DNA of 64,000 nt from assembly GCF_008580665.1 (NCBI RefSeq), contig NZ_BKDJ01000012.1:1-64000 (forward strand), read 5' to 3'. Below the pieces are notes generated by a model that had not been told where the DNA came from, ran no database searches, and saw only the letters and a program-made list of their open reading frames with translations. The translations under genes and the position numbers were made by a program. Numbering within the stretch: position 1 is the first letter of the stretch; each line of letters opens with the position of its first letter. This stretch comes from Zafaria cholistanensis. GTDB lineage: Bacteria > Actinomycetota > Actinomycetes > Actinomycetales > Micrococcaceae. Shown one piece after another: positions 8,597-16,586 of this stretch.

Positions 8597-9733
8597 ATGG
8601 CCACAGTAACGTTTGATCAGGCCACCCGGCTGTACCCGGGTACCGGCCGTCCGGCCGTGGACGGGCTCACCCTCGAAATCCGGGACGGGGAATTCCTTGT
8701 CCTGGTTGGACCTTCCGGCTGCGGCAAATCCACCAGCCTGCGCATGCTTGCCGGGCTCGAGGAGGTCAGTTCCGGGCGGATCCTCATCGGGGACAGGGAC
8801 GTCACGGACGGGGCCCCCAAGGACCGGGACATCGCGATGGTGTTCCAGAACTACGCGCTCTACCCCCACATGTCCGTGGCGGACAACATGGGCTTTGCCC
8901 TGAAGATCGCCGGAGTGCCGAAAGAGGAGCGTGAGCGGCGGGTCCGCGAGGCCGCGCGGCTGCTGGATTTGGAGCAATACCTGGACCGCAAGCCCAAGGC
9001 GCTCTCCGGCGGGCAGCGCCAGCGCGTGGCCATGGGCCGGGCGATCGTGCGCAACCCGCAGGTGTTCCTGATGGACGAGCCGCTCTCCAACCTGGACGCG
9101 AAACTGCGGGTGCAAACCCGCACCCAGATCGCGTCCCTGACCCGGCGCCTGGGCGTGACCACCGTCTATGTCACCCACGACCAGGTGGAGGCCATGACCA
9201 TGGGCGACCGCGTCGCGGTGCTCAAGGACGGGGTCCTGCAGCAGGTGGACACTCCGCGCAACCTCTACGACCGGCCCGCCAACGCGTTCGTGGCCGGCTT
9301 CATCGGATCCCCCGCCATGAACCTGCTGGAACTGCCCGTGCTCGACGGCGGCGTGCGGTTGGGCGAGACCGTCCACCCGGTCCCGGCCGGGGAGCCCGGG
9401 ACCGCGCAGGGCACCACGGTGACCCTCGGGATCCGTCCCGAGGACCTGGAAACCGCACCGGCCGGGGAAGGCCTTGCGGTAACGGTCGACGTCGTCGAGG
9501 AACTCGGCGCCGACGCCTACGTCTACGGCCACGCGACCATCGATGGGACCCGGCACGCCGTCGTCGCCCGCGTCAACGGCCGCCGCCCGCCGGCGGCCGG
9601 CTCCACCGTCCACGTCCGTCCCGTCCCCGGGAACGTCCACTTCTTCCACACCGCCACCGGACAGCGCCTTCCCGACCCCGCCCCTGAGGCCGGACCCGGC
9701 GACGGTTCCGTTTCCGCCACGGCCCGGAGTTGA
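8597..9733 (+). CDS. Sugar ABC transporter ATP-binding protein (MsmX/UgpC type)
   Basis: 378 residues from ATG 8597 with GGAAGG upstream. Walker A GPSGCGKST sits at about 38-46, the Q-loop in MVFQNYALYPHM, signature LSGGQRQRVAMGRA near 136, Walker B VFLMDEPLSNLDAK, and the switch His in VYVTHDQVEAMT. A C-terminal TOBE-like regulatory domain (about 240-360) contains GIRPEDL. Such ATPases energise CUT1 oligosaccharide or glycerol-phosphate importers and are often shared between several permease sets. It stands alone here with no permease or binding protein next to it, which fits a shared, stand-alone ATPase. Confidence 0.9.
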   Translation: MATVTFDQATRLYPGTGRPAVDGLTLEIRDGEFLVLVGPSGCGKSTSLRMLAGLEEVSSGRILIGDRDVTDGAPKDRDIAMVFQNYALYPHMSVADNMGFALKIAGVPKEERERRVREAARLLDLEQYLDRKPKALSGGQRQRVAMGRAIVRNPQVFLMDEPLSNLDAKLRVQTRTQIASLTRRLGVTTVYVTHDQVEAMTMGDRVAVLKDGVLQQVDTPRNLYDRPANAFVAGFIGSPAMNLLELPVLDGGVRLGETVHPVPAGEPGTAQGTTVTLGIRPEDLETAPAGEGLAVTVDVVEELGADAYVYGHATIDGTRHAVVARVNGRRPPAAGSTVHVRPVPGNVHFFHTATGQRLPDPAPEAGPGDGSVSATARS

Positions 9734-9772
9734 CCGCCCCGGAGGTGACCGGCCCGGGAGCGGTCCCGCCCC

Positions 9773-9832
9773 GGGCCTGATCGATACGGGCCTGATCGAT
9801 GCGGGCCTGATCGATGCGGGCCTGATCCGCGT
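9773..9832. repeat. 15-bp tandem repeat, four units
   Basis: Four head-to-tail units of GGGCCTGATCGATGC, two exact and two with changes, lie in the gap between the ABC ATPase and the amidohydrolase. The repeated GATC/TCGA core gives it short self-complementarity. I see no gene here. The rest of 9734-10164 holds nothing else until the promoter region near 10000. Confidence 0.75.
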
Positions 9833-10002
9833 TCCCCGCAAACCCCTGCGCTGATCCTGCCTGCGCCGGTGCCGCCCTGTGCTGATCCTGCTCCGGCCGG
9901 TCACCAGTGGGCCGTGCCGCGCCTCCTGCTTACCGCTCCAAACCGGTCCCGGGTCGGCCTGGAGCTGCCGTGGGGGAGGGGCCAAGCATGCCAGTTACTG
10001 GT

Positions 10003-10052
10003 TTGCTGACTAATAAGTGTTTCTTCAATGTAAAAGATAGACGCAGAGTCTA
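10003..10052 (+). promoter_or_regulatory. Promoter region with TAGAC-N5-GTCTA operator
   Basis: The sequence becomes AT-rich from about 9990. A TTGCTG -35 candidate lies at 10003-10008, with a weak -10 near 10026-10038. The perfect dyad TAGAC (10038-10042), spacer GCAGA, GTCTA (10048-10052) overlaps the expected start of transcription of the amidohydrolase operon. The same dyad occurs at 50668-50682 upstream of another operon that encodes a paralogous TetR protein, so it is a probable TetR operator. Confidence 0.55.
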
Positions 10053-10164
10053 GATTTCTTGGGCAAGTTCAGGTTCCATTGGGAAGGTACAGAGACGTGG
10101 GTCACGCCGAGCGCGCGTGAGGGGCTCCACTGGAACTCCACACCCAACATGCGAGGAGGCAAAC

Positions 10165-11850
10165 ATGGGGGCAACTCCCAACCTGGTGGTCGTAGGCCGG
10201 CGGATCTTCACGAGCGATCCTGACAACCCCTGGGTCGAAGCCTTCGCCGTATCCAACGGCAAGATTGTCGCTGCGGGAAGCCGCGCCGACGCCCTGGCGG
10301 CTGCCGGACCGGACGCCCCGGTGCTGGACTGCGAGGAGCGGCTGGTCCTCCCCGGCCTGGTGGATGTGCATGCACACCTTGGCCTGGGCGGCCGGCAGCT
10401 TGCCTTTGAGTTGCCGATCCTGCCTTCGGACTCCAAGCCGGAGATCCTGGCCAAGGTCCGGGCGTGGTCCGCCGGCTTGGGTGAGGGCGAATGGGTGGTC
10501 GGAGGCATCATCGGCTCCACGGTGATGGAGCACATCACCCGCGAAGACCTGCATGACCTCGACGGGGCAGCCGGCGGCAGGCCGGTACTGCTGCGCGACG
10601 ACACCATGCACAACCGCTGGGTAAACACCGCGGCCCTCGCGCTCATGGGGGTTACGGCGGATTCGCCGGATCCTGACGGAGGGGCCTACGTCCGCGACGA
10701 AGCGGGGCATCTGACCGGCGTCCTGTACGAAATGGCGTCGGGCCTGGCCGAGGCGGCCGCCAACTCCTCCATCAAGGACCCGCAGAAGCACAATGACCAG
10801 GCATTCCAGAAGGCTCTGGAGACCTTGAACTCCTTCGGCATCACCGGAGTCCAGGAGGCCGCAACGATGGGCTACGCGCTGGAAACGCTCAGCCGCCTGG
10901 ATGGCCGCGGCCTCCTTTCCGCGCACGTGGTCGCGTCGATGCCGTCCCGGCCATTCATCGAACCGGGAACCACGGGGGACGAGCTTTACGACTTCGCCGC
11001 CGGGATGGGCAGCGACCACCTCCACCCGACCTTTTCGAAGTACGTGCTCGACGGCGTCCCGATGACCCGGACGGCCGCCATGATCCACCCCTACACGTGC
11101 AGCCATCCAGGACACGACGAGGGGTTCACCGGGGAGACCCTGTGGCAGGTGGACGAGCTGGTGGAATCCCTCGAACGCCTGGTCGACCGCGGGCTGCACG
11201 CGAAGCTGCACGCGACCGGAGACGCCGCCATCCGGCTGGCGCTGGATGCCGTGCAGCGGCTCCGCGAGAGCCGGGGTCCGGAGGCCATCATCCAGATCGC
11301 CCACGCCCTGTACATCGACCCGTCGGACGTCCAGCGCTTCGCCGAGCTCGGCGTCGTTCCGGACTGTTCCCCCTACCTTTGGTTCCCCTCGGTGATGACG
11401 GAGAGCAACGCGCACCAGGTCGACGCCGGCGTGCACGGCAGCTCCGCCCCGTTTCGGGACCTGTTCGAGGACGGGGCGCTGGTTTCGGCCGGCTCGGACT
11501 GGCCCTGCGCGGCGCCGACCCCCGATCCCTGGACCGGGCTGGCCACCCTGGTGACCCGCCGCAATCCGGACCCCGCGGTGGAGGGGGCACTGAATGCCGC
11601 CCAGGCGCTCACCATGGAGCAGGCGGTGGAGGCCTTCACCCGCAACCCGGCCGAGGCCATGGGCCTGAAGGACGTGACCGGCATGCTGAAGGCAGGCCTG
11701 GCCGCCGACTTCATTGTGGTGGACCGGGACATCTTCACCGTTGACCCCTCGACGGTCCACGAGACCAAGGTCCTCCGGACCTACTTCGAGGGCCGCTGCG
11801 TCTACGACAACGGCATGGCCCTGAACCCCCAGGTTCCAGCCGCCCTCTGA
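10165..11850 (+). CDS. Amidohydrolase family protein (YtcJ/NfdA-like)
   Basis: 561 residues from ATG 10165 with GAGGAGG 5 bases upstream. This is a metal-dependent amidohydrolase of family 3: a small beta-domain, the metal-binding HAH in VDVHAHLGL (about 67-75), the KLHATGD barrel strand, a His in QIAHALY and the SAGSDWP aspartate strand near the C-terminus. The closest characterised members deformylate N-substituted formamides or hydrolyse related amides. The downstream genes form a complete RbsABC-type importer, so the substrate probably enters through it and is cleaved in the cytoplasm. No signal peptide is seen. The exact substrate is unknown. Confidence 0.85.
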   Translation: MGATPNLVVVGRRIFTSDPDNPWVEAFAVSNGKIVAAGSRADALAAAGPDAPVLDCEERLVLPGLVDVHAHLGLGGRQLAFELPILPSDSKPEILAKVRAWSAGLGEGEWVVGGIIGSTVMEHITREDLHDLDGAAGGRPVLLRDDTMHNRWVNTAALALMGVTADSPDPDGGAYVRDEAGHLTGVLYEMASGLAEAAANSSIKDPQKHNDQAFQKALETLNSFGITGVQEAATMGYALETLSRLDGRGLLSAHVVASMPSRPFIEPGTTGDELYDFAAGMGSDHLHPTFSKYVLDGVPMTRTAAMIHPYTCSHPGHDEGFTGETLWQVDELVESLERLVDRGLHAKLHATGDAAIRLALDAVQRLRESRGPEAIIQIAHALYIDPSDVQRFAELGVVPDCSPYLWFPSVMTESNAHQVDAGVHGSSAPFRDLFEDGALVSAGSDWPCAAPTPDPWTGLATLVTRRNPDPAVEGALNAAQALTMEQAVEAFTRNPAEAMGLKDVTGMLKAGLAADFIVVDRDIFTVDPSTVHETKVLRTYFEGRCVYDNGMALNPQVPAAL

Positions 11851-11952
11851 CGGCTCCGCGCGGCGGTTTCCTCCCGCCGCGCGGACAGGCACGCCGCATT
11901 CCAGCACGTTTTTGGAAACACATCCGTTCATCCACCTGCGAGGTATTCCGCT

Positions 11953-12948
11953 ATGTCCTTCCGTAAAATCATCCTTGTCCCCACCCTGGTCGCAGCCGGT
12001 CTCGGAGCAGCCCTGAGTGGTTGCAGCACCCCGGCCGACAGCGCCCCGGCCTCATCCGCCGCTGCGGGACCGGTGGACAAGATTCTCTTCGACTTCCCCT
12101 TCACCTCCCTTCCCATTTATGCGGCGCTGACGCCGCAGATCCAGGCGGAGGCCAAGGAGCGGGGCATTACCGTCGAACTGACGAACGACAACTCCGACCT
12201 GTCCACCCAGGTCAGCAACCTCACCGCCAAGGTGGCCTCCGACGTCGACGCCGTGATCTCCTTCCCGATGGACCCGGCAAGCCTGGAGAACGTCGCCTCC
12301 CAGTACACCGCCGCCGGGAAACTGTGGATCACCTATGCCGGGGACCTGGAGGCCCAGACCACCAGCCTCAAGTTCAGCTTTGAGAAGTCCGGCCGCATGC
12401 TGGGCGAGGCCGCCGGCGAATGGGCCACCCAGACCACCGGCGGAGCCGGCAAGGTCCTGGTCATCGAAGACCAGCTCACCCAGATCGGGCGCGAGCGGAC
12501 CGAGGGCATCCTGGCGGGGCTGAAGGAATCCGCACCCGGGCTGGAGGTGGTCTCCCAGCAGCAGGGGGTCACGCCGGAAGAAGGACTCACCGTCACCAGC
12601 GCCGTCCTCTCCTCCCACCCCGACCTGACCATGGTGCTTGCCGCGACCGGGGACGCCGCCCAAGGCGCCTACCAGGCGTTCCTGTCCTCCGGACGCAGCG
12701 AGACCGACGCCAAGACCTACGTAGGTGGCCTGGACGGAAACCTGCCGCTCATGCAGGCCATGACCAAGTCCCCGGATTCGATCGCGCGCGCCTTGGTGAC
12801 CGTCAAGCCGGAGGAGATTGCCCCGGCCGTGGTGGACATTGCCGTGCAGGCCGGGGAGGGAAACACCGCACCCATCGACCTGCCGGTATACATGCTTACC
12901 CCGGGCACCCCCGAGCTGCAGTCGTTCATCACTTCCTTCGGCGGCTGA
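11953..12948 (+). CDS. Substrate-binding lipoprotein (RbsB-like)
   Basis: 331 residues with a classical lipoprotein signal: positively charged MSFRK, a hydrophobic core and lipobox LSGC with Cys24. The mature part is a type I periplasmic binding fold of the sugar-binding family, with repeated alternating helix/strand segments such as VDAVISFPMDPAS and a late VGGLDGN strand. It delivers substrate to the ATPase and permease encoded next. The following gene begins one base after its stop region (ATG 12950), indicating tight coupling. The cargo is more likely an amide or amine than a plain sugar, given the amidohydrolase in front. Confidence 0.85.
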   Translation: MSFRKIILVPTLVAAGLGAALSGCSTPADSAPASSAAAGPVDKILFDFPFTSLPIYAALTPQIQAEAKERGITVELTNDNSDLSTQVSNLTAKVASDVDAVISFPMDPASLENVASQYTAAGKLWITYAGDLEAQTTSLKFSFEKSGRMLGEAAGEWATQTTGGAGKVLVIEDQLTQIGRERTEGILAGLKESAPGLEVVSQQQGVTPEEGLTVTSAVLSSHPDLTMVLAATGDAAQGAYQAFLSSGRSETDAKTYVGGLDGNLPLMQAMTKSPDSIARALVTVKPEEIAPAVVDIAVQAGEGNTAPIDLPVYMLTPGTPELQSFITSFGG

Positions 12949-12949
12949 G

Positions 12950-14431
12950 ATGGGCTTCGGGATTCGCAACCTGAGTAAGCGCTACGGGGCCACCCTGGCC
13001 CTTGACGACGTCACTCTGGACTTCAAGCCCGGCCAGGTCCATGCCTTGCTCGGACACAATGGGGCGGGCAAGTCCACCGTCATCAGGTGCCTGGGGGGAG
13101 GGGCGTCCCCCACGGCGGGCACCATCGAGGTCAACGGCGAGCAAAAGCAGCGCCTTACGCCCCGCGAATCCCGCGAGGCCGGGATCGCCATCATCTACCA
13201 GCACCTGAGCCTGGTGGACACGCTTTCCGTCTCGGACAACCTTTTCCTCGGCGATGAACACACCAGCCGCGGACTGGTGGACCAGCAGCGCCAACGGCGG
13301 GAAGCGCAGGAAGTCCTGGACAGGGTCGGCGCCGACTTCGCGCCGACCGCACGGGTCAGCCAGCTGTCCATGGGCGCACGGCAGCTGGTGGAGATCGCCA
13401 AGGCCCTGCGCCGGAGTGCCCGGTTGCTCGTGCTGGATGAACCCACGGCAGCGCTCTCCCCGGTGGAGTCGGCCCGCCTCGCCGCCCTCGTGGACAAGCT
13501 GCGCACGGAGGGCATTGCGATTGTCTACGTGACCCACCTGCTGGAGGAAGTGGTTCGGCTGGCGGACCACGCCACCGTGTTGCAGAACGGCAGGGTCGTC
13601 TGGTCCGCGCAGATGCAGGGCGTGAGCAAGGCGGACCTTGTCCGGGCCGTTGGAGGCTCCTCCCACGCGCGGCAGAAAAACGCCCCGCCCGCGGGCGCAA
13701 CGGTGCTCCAACTGGAGGGCGTGGTGTGCGGTTCGGCCCCGCCCGTGGACCTTTCGGCCCGCGCCGGCGAAATCGTGGGCCTCTATGGCCTCGTGGGATC
13801 GGGCCGCACGCGCCTCCTGGAAACGGTCTTCGGGGTGCGCAACCGCCGCGGCGGGCGGATCGTCGTCGACGGCGTGCCGGCAGGAACCGCATCCCCCTCC
13901 GAGGCCCTTCGGGCCGGCATCGCCCTGATACCGGGGGACCGCCTCAAGCAGGGGCTGTTCAGCACGCTTCCGGCCAGCGACAACGTCGTCATGCCCGCCA
14001 TCGCCCGGCTTGCCGCCCCGTTCCGGAAACGCCGCGAAGAGCGCGGGCTCTTCAGCCAGGCCGCCCGGGACCTGCGGCTCCACCCTGCCGATCCCCGCCT
14101 TCCGGCCGCTTCCTTCTCCGGTGGCAATCAGCAGAAACTCCTGATCGGCCGCTGGCTCACGGCACATGACCGCGTGCGGGTCCTGCTGGTGGATGACCCC
14201 ACCCAGGGCGTCGACGTCGGAGCGCGGGCGGAGATCTACCGGGTGATCCGGGACGCCGCGGTACAGCGGGGGATCGCCGTGCTCGTGGCCAGCAACGATC
14301 CCGAAGAAATCGTGGCCCTCGCCGACCGGTGCGTGATCTTCCAGGACGGTGCCGCCGTCGCGGACCTCGACATGGAGTCCGTGGACGAAGCCTCGCTCCT
14401 GGCCGCCATCCATACAAGCCCCACTTCCTAA
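12950..14431 (+). CDS. Two-domain ABC ATPase (RbsA-like)
   Basis: 493 residues. The first nucleotide-binding domain has GHNGAGKST near residue 34, signature LSMGARQLVEIAKAL and Walker B LLVLDEPTAALS. The second domain starts near residue 250, with a degenerate P-loop GLVGSGRTRLLE, signature FSGGNQQKLLIGRWL and VDDPTQGVDVGA. This double architecture and degenerate second Walker A are typical of ribose/xylose-type (CUT2) importers. ATG 12950 begins one base after the upstream TGA. It pairs with the permease 21 bases downstream. Confidence 0.92.
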   Translation: MGFGIRNLSKRYGATLALDDVTLDFKPGQVHALLGHNGAGKSTVIRCLGGGASPTAGTIEVNGEQKQRLTPRESREAGIAIIYQHLSLVDTLSVSDNLFLGDEHTSRGLVDQQRQRREAQEVLDRVGADFAPTARVSQLSMGARQLVEIAKALRRSARLLVLDEPTAALSPVESARLAALVDKLRTEGIAIVYVTHLLEEVVRLADHATVLQNGRVVWSAQMQGVSKADLVRAVGGSSHARQKNAPPAGATVLQLEGVVCGSAPPVDLSARAGEIVGLYGLVGSGRTRLLETVFGVRNRRGGRIVVDGVPAGTASPSEALRAGIALIPGDRLKQGLFSTLPASDNVVMPAIARLAAPFRKRREERGLFSQAARDLRLHPADPRLPAASFSGGNQQKLLIGRWLTAHDRVRVLLVDDPTQGVDVGARAEIYRVIRDAAVQRGIAVLVASNDPEEIVALADRCVIFQDGAAVADLDMESVDEASLLAAIHTSPTS

Positions 14432-14452
14432 CCCTCGCCCAAGGACCTACCC

Positions 14453-15502
14453 ATGCACTCCATCGCCGATTCGCCGCTGCGGACCTTTCTCCTGAAAAAC
14501 CCCCTCATCGTCCTCCTGATCCTGCTGGTGGTGGGCGTCCAGCTCTCCACGGGCAGCCTCCTCACCTGGCAGAACATGCGGGGCGTCCTGCTGGACGCCT
14601 CGGTGATCGCCATTGCCGCCGTGCCCTGCGCGCTGCTGATCATCGCCGGATACATCGACCTTTCCGTCGGTGCCAGCCTGGCCCTGGGAGGGGTGGTGGC
14701 AGGGCACGTCATGCACGGGTCCCTGGCCTCGGCCCCCCTCGCGGTCGTGCTGGCCATGGCCGCAGGCGCGCTGGTGGGACTCGTCAACGCCGTCCTGAGC
14801 ACCGTCCTGGGCCTTTCGCCCTTCATCACAACCCTTGGGATGCTGACCGCGGTGCGCGGAGCTGACCAGCTGTTGAGCCCCCTGCCCCTCAGCGGGTTCG
14901 ACGCCTCGTTCCAGTTCCTGGGCATTGGAAGCGTCGCGGGGATCCCCGTGCCGGTGATCATCGCGACGCTTGTCATGGTCCTCGCCACGCTCTTCCTCGC
15001 CGCCACCCCTGCAGGCCGGCACGTCTACGCCATCGGCGTCAGCCGTGAGGCCGCCTTCCTCTCCGGCATTGCGATCCGCCGCATCCCCTTCTTCCTCTAT
15101 GTCGCCTCCGGCGCCATGGCTGCCCTTGCGGGAGCGGTCACTGCGGCGCGCCTCAACAGCGCCCCGGCCGGCCAGCTGGGCCTGGGGTTCGAGCTTACGG
15201 TCCTCACCGCCATCCTGTTGGGTGGAATCGCGCTCACCGGTGGCGAGGGATCGATGCTTGGCGTCCTGGTGGGAGTGCTTTTCCTTGGCCTGCTGGGCAA
15301 TTCGCTTACACTGCTGGGGGTTACCAGCTTCTGGCAGAACGTCGCCAGCGGCCTGGCCCTCGTGGCGGCCATCGGCATCACGGCCGCCACGCACGAGGTA
15401 AGGAAAAGGGTGGCGGCGCGCCGCGCCCAATTGAGTGCCCCGGCAACCGGTCCGGCGGCGCCGGCCGCTTCCCGTCCCGAATCTGCGGAAATCGGCAGCT
15501 AA
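14453..15502 (+). CDS. ABC permease (RbsC-like)
   Basis: 349 residues with about ten membrane segments and the family segment AGYIDLSVGASLALGGVVAGHVMH near residues 64-87, the equivalent of the conserved G-x-x-D-L-S-V-G motif. GGIALTGGEGSMLGVLVG near residue 258 is also typical of CUT2 permeases. It forms the channel for the binding protein and ATPase encoded before it. The C-terminal tail is Ala/Pro-rich. A strong hairpin follows the stop and ends the operon. Confidence 0.92.
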   Translation: MHSIADSPLRTFLLKNPLIVLLILLVVGVQLSTGSLLTWQNMRGVLLDASVIAIAAVPCALLIIAGYIDLSVGASLALGGVVAGHVMHGSLASAPLAVVLAMAAGALVGLVNAVLSTVLGLSPFITTLGMLTAVRGADQLLSPLPLSGFDASFQFLGIGSVAGIPVPVIIATLVMVLATLFLAATPAGRHVYAIGVSREAAFLSGIAIRRIPFFLYVASGAMAALAGAVTAARLNSAPAGQLGLGFELTVLTAILLGGIALTGGEGSMLGVLVGVLFLGLLGNSLTLLGVTSFWQNVASGLALVAAIGITAATHEVRKRVAARRAQLSAPATGPAAPAASRPESAEIGS

Positions 15503-15506
15503 GAGC

Positions 15507-15535
15507 GGAAAGGGCCGGCATTGCCGGCCCTTTCC
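15507..15535. terminator. Operon-ending hairpin
   Basis: Arms 15507-15519 (GGAAAGGGCCGGC) and 15523-15535 are perfectly complementary around a 3-nt loop. It lies 5 bases after the permease stop, between that operon and the convergent TetR gene. Confidence 0.8.
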
Positions 15536-15588
15536 CGTTTCATCGGCTCTTTCTCCGACCGCCCTGTCCGGCCCGACGGGTGGGGCCG

Positions 15589-16224
15589 TCAGTGAGCGGC
15601 GGCTACCGGTTTCCGCTCCAAACCGGCGAGGAGCAGGTCGAAGGCACTCAGGACGCTGGCGGAACTGACGGCCCCGCGGGCCAGTTCGATTCCGGCCTCG
15701 CGCAGGCTGCCCACGAGCAGGATGGCGGTGGCCGTGGCGTCCACGCCCCCGTCGACGGCACCTTGGGACTGGCCCTGCAGGAGTTGGTCGCGGACGGCGT
15801 CCAGCGTGGCCGAGGATCCCCGGCCCCGCTCTGTCTGGCCGTCGGCGAGCGCCGGACCGGCCACATTGTAGAAATGTCCGCGGTGGGGGTCCTCGGCCAG
15901 CAGGACCATTGGCCGGGCGTAGGCCAGGACCCGTTCACGCCAGGTGCTGCCCGCGGCCGCCAGGGACTCCGCGGCGGCAACCAGGTCGGAGCCGATCCTC
16001 CGGTACGCCTCACGGAGGATTTCGTCGCGTCCGCCCTCGAAATGGGCGTAGACGGTGCCGCGGGACATCCCGGCGTGGGAAGCCAGGCGTTCGATGGTCG
16101 CGGCGTCGACTCCCTCAGAGGAGATGATGTCCAGCGCGGACGCCACGATCTCCTGGCGGGTCTGCTCCCGCCGGCGGTCCCTCAAGCTCAGAGGCGACGG
16201 AGCCGCTTCCTTATCTCGCTTCAT
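15589..16224 (-). CDS. TetR-family regulator (paralogue of 47583-48266)
   Basis: 211 residues. The helix-turn-helix spans about 15-65 with AGMSRGTVYAHFEGGRDEIL as recognition region. The ligand domain includes GHFYNVAGPAL. ATG 16224 has GGGAGG just upstream. It is convergent with the amidohydrolase/ABC operon and close in sequence to the TetR at 47583-48266: both carry SR-x-T-x-YAHF-x-GGR, an AES segment and FYNV-x-GP. Since the two regions also share the TAGAC-N5-GTCTA dyad, it most likely represses the amidohydrolase operon. Ligand unknown. Confidence 0.85.
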   Translation of the reverse strand: MKRDKEAAPSPLSLRDRRREQTRQEIVASALDIISSEGVDAATIERLASHAGMSRGTVYAHFEGGRDEILREAYRRIGSDLVAAAESLAAAGSTWRERVLAYARPMVLLAEDPHRGHFYNVAGPALADGQTERGRGSSATLDAVRDQLLQGQSQGAVDGGVDATATAILLVGSLREAGIELARGAVSSASVLSAFDLLLAGLERKPVAAAH

Positions 16225-16227
16225 CAA

Positions 16228-16441
16228 GCCTCCCTATCACTACTCCTCATCATAAAGGGTGGCCAAAATTTGAGACACAGTGCTGAAAGTGAACATTCAG
16301 TCCAGAACTTAGCCGCCCAATCTAATTCGCCCTCTAATACGGCGAAGGCGCGCTTAGTGGGCGCCCCGAGGGACCCGGCCGTGCGGAAGAGGCGGCGGGC
16401 CGGTGCCCGCCAGGCCGCGGCGGACGCCGCTTAAATGCCGG
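16228..16441. other. Intergenic region upstream of the TetR gene
   Basis: The first 120 bases are relatively AT-rich and should hold the promoter of the TetR gene on the minus strand. The rest is GC-rich with no supported reading frame and no TAGAC-type dyad. Beyond it, 16442-16586 is filled by two hairpins that end the GMC oxidoreductase gene. Confidence 0.4.
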
Positions 16442-16485
16442 CCGCCCCGGATTCCGGCCCCGTGAGGGGCTGGAATCCGGGGCGG
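16442..16485. terminator. Long hairpin downstream of the GMC oxidoreductase
   Basis: Arms 16442-16461 and 16466-16485 pair over 20 positions with one G-U and a 4-nt loop. It is the distal of two hairpins reached by leftward transcription of the GMC oxidoreductase. Confidence 0.7.
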
Positions 16486-16546
16486 TAATCCCGAAGCCAT
16501 AGCGAGTTGCCGGCTGGCGCCTCCCCGGCAGGGGAGGGGGTGACGA

Positions 16547-16579
16547 TGGCGGGACGTGGGGAGTGCCCGCGTCCCGCCA
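16547..16579. terminator. Proximal hairpin downstream of the GMC oxidoreductase
   Basis: TGGCGGGACG (16547-16556) pairs with CGTCCCGCCA (16570-16579), extended inside by three more pairs and a 5-nt loop. It starts 8 bases after the minus-strand stop at 16587, so it is the likely main terminator. Confidence 0.75.
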
Positions 16580-16586
16580 CCGCGTA

